From assembly GCA_023428205.1 (NCBI GenBank), contig JAEYZB010000176.1, forward strand, positions 1 to 9,302: a DNA stretch of 9,302 bases. The letters are read 5' to 3'. A program made the position numbers and the translations under genes. The stretch comes from Bacteroidota bacterium. Lineage in GTDB: Bacteria; Bacteroidota; Bacteroidia; Chitinophagales; LD1. Positions 6,371 to 9,302 of this stretch are shown piece by piece (within the stretch, counting starts at the first letter, position 1; every line of letters begins with the position of its first letter). Under the pieces are notes generated by a model. The model was not told the DNA's origin, did no database searches, and saw nothing but the letters and a program-made list of their open reading frames with translations.

Positions 6371-7198
6371 GTAGATTTCTTCAAATGGAACTCCTTTGTT
6401 TTTTATTTTATCGAAAATGGAAAAAATAGATTTTGGGCGACCGTAAATTTCAAAATCAAATTCGCGTTTTTCTAGTGTTTCTTTTAGCGGACGAATAAAG
6501 TCATTAATGAATTTGCTTCGCTCTCGTTTAGTTTCATTTAGTTTGGTCGCAATCTCTTTATATAGTAGAGGCTCTGTGTATTTCAGCGCCAAGTCTTCCA
6601 TCTCGGTTTTGATGGCATATAAACCCATGCGGTGGGCGAGAGGTGCGTATAAATACAAGGTTTCTGATGCGATTTTTAGTTGTTTATCGCGCCTTAAAGA
6701 ATCAAGCGTACGCATATTATGCAAGCGGTCGGCAAGTTTCACCAAAATTACACGAATATCATCGTTGAGCGTGAGCAACAATTTGCGGAAATTCTCGGCT
6801 TGAATAGAGCTATTCATGTCGAAAACGCCCGAAATTTTCGTCAATCCATCTACAATTTTCGCTACTTCTTTTCCGAAGCGATGTTCAATTTCTTCGAGTG
6901 TTACCTCGGTATCTTCTACCACATCATGCAGCAATGCGCAAATCACGGAAGTGACATCCAGTCCCATTTCGCCACTCGCAATTTGTGCCACGGCAATCGG
7001 GTGAAAAATGTAGGGCTCGCCTGATTTTCTACGCATATTGGCGTGGCTTTCCATCGCTAATTCAAAGGCTTCGCGGATGTTTTTTTTCCCTTGTTTGGTT
7101 ATGTTTTGCTTTAGCGAACGCAACAATGCCCGATATTCTTTCAATATCAGTTTCTTCTCATTCGCAATATCATAAGTAGGGTTTTTCTCCGATTCCAT
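6329..7198 (-). CDS. RelA/SpoT homologue, N-terminal half: (p)ppGpp hydrolase (HD) domain and start of synthetase
   Basis: A 289-residue N-terminal part of a bifunctional (p)ppGpp synthetase/hydrolase. The HD hydrolase domain, which removes pyrophosphate from (p)ppGpp, looks intact. It has RRKSGEPYIFHP at 56-67, ALLHDVVEDT at 88-97 and LADRLHNMRTL at 155-165, giving the metal ligands His66, His91, Asp92 and Asp157. The synthetase domain starts with YGRPKSIFSI at 252-261, but in EEIYLLFAIR (273-282) Leu277 stands where the catalytic, Mg-binding Asp is expected. The frame then ends at TAA after STP. I chose the ATG at 7198 because it gives the usual N-terminus (KKLILKEYRALLRSLK soon after). The in-frame ATG at 7279 would add 27 residues unlike the family. 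If the stop is real, the product would be a hydrolase-only protein; the missing synthetase and regulatory parts follow in frame from 6328. Confidence 0.88.
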   Translation of the reverse strand: MESEKNPTYDIANEKKLILKEYRALLRSLKQNITKQGKKNIREAFELAMESHANMRRKSGEPYIFHPIAVAQIASGEMGLDVTSVICALLHDVVEDTEVTLEEIEHRFGKEVAKIVDGLTKISGVFDMNSSIQAENFRKLLLTLNDDIRVILVKLADRLHNMRTLDSLRRDKQLKIASETLYLYAPLAHRMGLYAIKTEMEDLALKYTEPLLYKEIATKLNETKRERSKFINDFIRPLKETLEKREFDFEIYGRPKSIFSIFDKIKNKGVPFEEIYLLFAIRIILHSTP

Positions 7199-7218
7199 AA
7201 TCGCTTCACGCACAATTT

Positions 7219-7251
7219 TAAAAGTATTGCAATATAAAGACTTTGCACAAA
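7219..7251 (-). promoter_or_regulatory. Candidate promoter of the RelA/SpoT homologue
   Basis: On the minus strand TTTG (7251-7248) is followed after 21 bases by TACTTTTA (7226-7219), one mismatch from TAnnTTTG. The pair lies 20 nt upstream of the chosen ATG at 7198. The position also supports that start, because the alternative ATG at 7279 lies upstream of this promoter. Spacing is slightly long, so confidence is modest. Confidence 0.4.
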
Positions 7252-7316
7252 AAATAAAATTGAGTTGTGTGTTGAGCATTGACGATTAAAGGGAAATGGG
7301 TAAAAAAAACGAGGTC

Positions 7317-7370
7317 ACTGAGTACTTCGACAAGTGTTATACTGAGCTTGTCGAAGTGCTCAGTATAACA
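7317..7370. repeat. REP-like palindromic repeat with two mutually exclusive hairpins
   Basis: The segment can fold in two ways. Hairpin A pairs CTGAGTACTTCGACAAG (7318-7334) with CTTGTCGAAGTGCTCAG (7347-7363): 17 bp with a single G-T wobble and a 12-base loop. Hairpin B pairs TGTTATACTGAGC (7335-7347) with GCTCAGTATAACA (7358-7370): 13 perfect base pairs with a 10-base loop. The two share 7347 and 7358-7363, so only one can form at a time. The CTTCGACAAG...CTTGTCGAAG core resembles intergenic REP-type palindromes I recall from Bacteroidota genomes. It is not followed by a T-run on either strand, so it is not a standard terminator. Only one copy is in the window; family membership is inferred. 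Confidence 0.75.
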
Positions 7371-7528
7371 TTTATCGAAATGAGCATGTTTATAAGGAAA
7401 AAGAGGCTAATGCTTACCGTTTATAATAATTCAAAGACGATTCTGTTTTTCTATAGACCAAAATTCCTGTTTTTGCAAAAAATACTACTTTCACCGATGA
7501 AAAATAGACGTTTGCTTAAAGAAATTGT

Positions 7529-9302
7529 ATGAAAAAATTCTATCTACTCTTTTCCTTAATTAGTTTTTCGGTTATTGCTTTTGCGCAAAAAGCAATCATT
7601 TCCGGAATTGTTACCGATGAAAAAGACAAATCGCCCATGATTGGCGTAAACATTCGATTGAAAGGAACTGCCGAAGGGACTTCTACTGATTTTGACGGGA
7701 AATTTATGCTCGAAGTAGCTGCTGATAAAAGTTTTGCATTGGAGCTGACGTACACCGGCTACCAAACGCGCACGTTAGATTTTGTTCCCATGAAAGCGGG
7801 AGACACTAAAACGAGCAATATTCAGATGACGGAGACGAGCAAAGATTTGGATATTGTGGTGATTTCTGCTGATAAATTTGAAAAATCGCTTGGTCAGCAA
7901 ACGATTTCTATGGAAGTGTTGAAAGGGCAAAATATTACGCAAAGTAATCAAACGCTGAATGAAGCAGTAAATAAAGTTCCGGGAGTAACGATGATGGGAA
8001 AAACAATTTCTATTCGCGGAGGGAGCGGTTTTGCTGATGCCACGAGTAACCGTGTGATGATGCTTTTGGACGATATTCCTGTTTTGAATCCTGATAATGG
8101 CGGAATCAATTGGAACGGGATGCCTACCGATGCTATTAATCAAATGGAGATAGTGAAAGGCGCGTCTTCTGCTACAGCCGGAGGTTCTGCTTTAAATGGC
8201 TCTATCAATATTCGCACGATTACGCCAACGCTCGGGAAGCCATTTAATAAAGTCTATCTGAGCGGAGGATTTTATGACCATCACCAAAAATCGGAATACT
8301 GGCGACCGCTAAGTACTGTAGATAAAAGTGGAAAAAGACATTACAACTATCCTGCTTTTGGAGGGGTGAGTTTTGTGCATTCCTCTAAAATTAAAAATGT
8401 GGATTTAACCTTTAACCTTGGTTACACGGGCAATCAAGGTTATATGGTACTACAATCTTCGAATCGCGCACGCGGTTATTTGAAACTAAAATATTCTCCT
8501 TCTAAAATGCCGAATTTGGCGGTAGGTATAGCGACTATGGCTTACGTAGAAAAAAGCTATGACTTTTTCCGATATGACAACTATGATGGTATAGATTCGG
8601 TTCCATTGTCTCGTGATACATTAACTTTGGTGCCTAAAGATGGAGGTAATTTAATCAATGCGTATAGCGTTAATGTGCTTCCATACATTACCTATTTCGA
8701 TAAGCACGACAATCGCCACTCGCTTAAGACAGGCTTTTATTATACGGCAGGATACAATACTGCGGGTGACAGCAGTTCCACTTATAAAGTATGGGGAGAA
8801 TATTCCTTTTCTAAAAACTATAAGGAGCTTGATTTGACCTTGACTACAGGTGTTGCGGGCTACTACACCAAAAGCCCTGGAAATACGTTCGGCAATCGTT
8901 TCGAGGCAAATGCTGCGGGATTTTTGCAAGTGGAAAAAAGGTTTTTCAAACGCTTGACGCTTTCAGGTGGAGTGCGATTGGAATTTAATAAACTCGACAC
9001 GTGTTCTCCAATGGTTGACCAATGGGTGCTGAATAAGGTGTTGAACCGTCAATCGAATAATTTAATCTATTCTCCTATTCAGCCACTATTTCGTTTTGGT
9101 GTGAATTTTCAAGCGTTAGAGGCTACATATCTTCGTGCCTCCATTGGGCAAGGATATCGCTATCCATCCATGGCGGAAAAATTTATTCAAACCGCAAGAA
9201 GCGGTGTGTATGTGATACCAAACTATCAGTTGCGACCGGAACACGGATGGAGCGCAGAGATAGGGATTAAGCAAGCGGTGAAAATTTCTAAGTGGGTATT
9301 TT
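7529..9302 (+). CDS. TonB-dependent outer membrane receptor with carboxypeptidase-regulatory-like domain (C-terminus cut by the window edge)
   Basis: The frame is open for 591 codons from ATG at 7529 to the window end, with an in-frame TAA at 7517-7519 just before it, so the start is well bounded. Residues 1-19 form a signal peptide (MKKFYLLFSLISFSVIAFA, cleavage before Gln20). Residues about 22-105 are a CarboxypepD_reg-like beta-sandwich (ISGIVTDEKDKSPMIGVNI; STDFDGKF at 52-59). A TonB-box-like segment, DLDIVVISADKFEKS, is at 106-120. The plug domain, about 130-230, contains LNEAVNKVPGVTM, ISIRGGSG at 160-167, RVMMLLDDIPV at 175-185 and MEIVKGASSATAGGSALNG at 206-224. After that the sequence alternates aromatic-rich beta strands of a barrel, including GQGYRYPSMAEKF. 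Such receptors import siderophores, vitamins, metals or glycans using TonB-ExbBD energy. No SusD-like partner or other substrate clue is visible, so the ligand is unknown. The final roughly 150-300 residues are missing. Confidence 0.93.
   Translation, partial: MKKFYLLFSLISFSVIAFAQKAIISGIVTDEKDKSPMIGVNIRLKGTAEGTSTDFDGKFMLEVAADKSFALELTYTGYQTRTLDFVPMKAGDTKTSNIQMTETSKDLDIVVISADKFEKSLGQQTISMEVLKGQNITQSNQTLNEAVNKVPGVTMMGKTISIRGGSGFADATSNRVMMLLDDIPVLNPDNGGINWNGMPTDAINQMEIVKGASSATAGGSALNGSINIRTITPTLGKPFNKVYLSGGFYDHHQKSEYWRPLSTVDKSGKRHYNYPAFGGVSFVHSSKIKNVDLTFNLGYTGNQGYMVLQSSNRARGYLKLKYSPSKMPNLAVGIATMAYVEKSYDFFRYDNYDGIDSVPLSRDTLTLVPKDGGNLINAYSVNVLPYITYFDKHDNRHSLKTGFYYTAGYNTAGDSSSTYKVWGEYSFSKNYKELDLTLTTGVAGYYTKSPGNTFGNRFEANAAGFLQVEKRFFKRLTLSGGVRLEFNKLDTCSPMVDQWVLNKVLNRQSNNLIYSPIQPLFRFGVNFQALEATYLRASIGQGYRYPSMAEKFIQTARSGVYVIPNYQLRPEHGWSAEIGIKQAVKISKWVF

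Larger units (their letters stand above)
7199..7528. other. Divergent intergenic region between the RelA/SpoT homologue and the TonB-dependent receptor gene
   Basis: A 330-base region between two divergently oriented genes. It holds a weak promoter candidate for the RelA/SpoT gene (7219-7251, minus) and a palindromic repeat (7317-7370). About 155 bases of AT-rich sequence lead up to the receptor start. In that leader, TACTTTCA at 7486-7493 is the nearest thing to a -7 element for the receptor, but it has two mismatches and no -33 partner. I see no RNA gene or credible coding sequence here. Confidence 0.6.

Noticed and set aside
7199..7279. Upstream ATG at 7279 as the start of the RelA/SpoT homologue
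   Set aside because: The extra 27 residues do not look like the family N-terminus, and the candidate promoter at 7219-7251 would lie inside this extension. The ATG at 7198 gives a normal-length protein.
7486..7493. TACTTTCA as a -7 promoter element for the receptor gene
   Set aside because: Two mismatches to TAnnTTTG and no TTTG at 19-21 nt upstream; too weak to call.
7296..7532. A 78-codon plus-strand open frame across the palindromic repeat and into the receptor start
   Set aside because: Much of its first third (EYFDKCYTELVEVLSI) is simply the translated palindrome. It has no family resemblance, overlaps the receptor start and lies in AT-rich leader sequence.
7493..7624. 12-base direct repeat ACCGATGAAAAA at 7493-7504 and 7613-7624
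   Set aside because: Short, A-rich and partly inside the receptor coding sequence; no other feature of an attachment site or transposon end. Probably chance.
7540..8143. Minus-strand open frames opposite the receptor gene (7540-7765 and 7775-8143)
   Set aside because: They are antisense shadows of a gene with a clear signal peptide, plug and barrel on the plus strand.

Overview
The window looks like a chromosomal segment from a member of the Bacteroidota. The evidence is a short Bacteroidota-style MenE, a BamA with a long spacer in its POTRA region, a TonB-dependent receptor with an N-terminal carboxypeptidase-regulatory-like domain, weak or absent Shine-Dalgarno sequences, and promoters of the TTTG-N19-TAnnTTTG type (a perfect example precedes the tRNA gene). 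Base composition is AT-rich and even across the genes, and nothing suggests a mobile island.

Layout: positions 1-3825 carry four genes on the minus strand. In transcription order they are an RluA-family pseudouridine synthase, menE (overlapping it by 14 nt), uppS, and bamA (11 nt after uppS, running off the left edge). A tRNA-Cys(GCA) gene on the plus strand (3923-3993) has its own promoter and is followed by a terminator that can work in both directions. Next, on the minus strand, are a JmjC/cupin_8-type putative oxygenase (4049-4894) and, upstream of it, a RelA/SpoT homologue (4967-7198). A 330-base intergenic region with a palindromic repeat (7317-7370) separates the RelA/SpoT gene from a TonB-dependent receptor on the plus strand (7529 to the right edge). 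No annotated start-to-stop frame covers this receptor because it is cut by the window end.

Functions: uppS and bamA belong to envelope building (undecaprenyl diphosphate synthesis and outer-membrane protein insertion). menE belongs to menaquinone synthesis. The pseudouridine synthase and tRNA-Cys serve translation. The RelA/SpoT homologue controls (p)ppGpp.

The most notable observation is in the RelA/SpoT homologue. Its two halves lie in the same reading frame but are separated by an in-frame TAA. Within 72 nt around that stop, several residues that are near-invariant in the family are also altered, including the catalytic aspartate of the synthetase domain. The rest of the gene is well conserved. 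This is either a local consensus error or a real lesion that leaves a hydrolase-only protein. I did not find a convincing new multi-gene system; the remaining content is mostly housekeeping.
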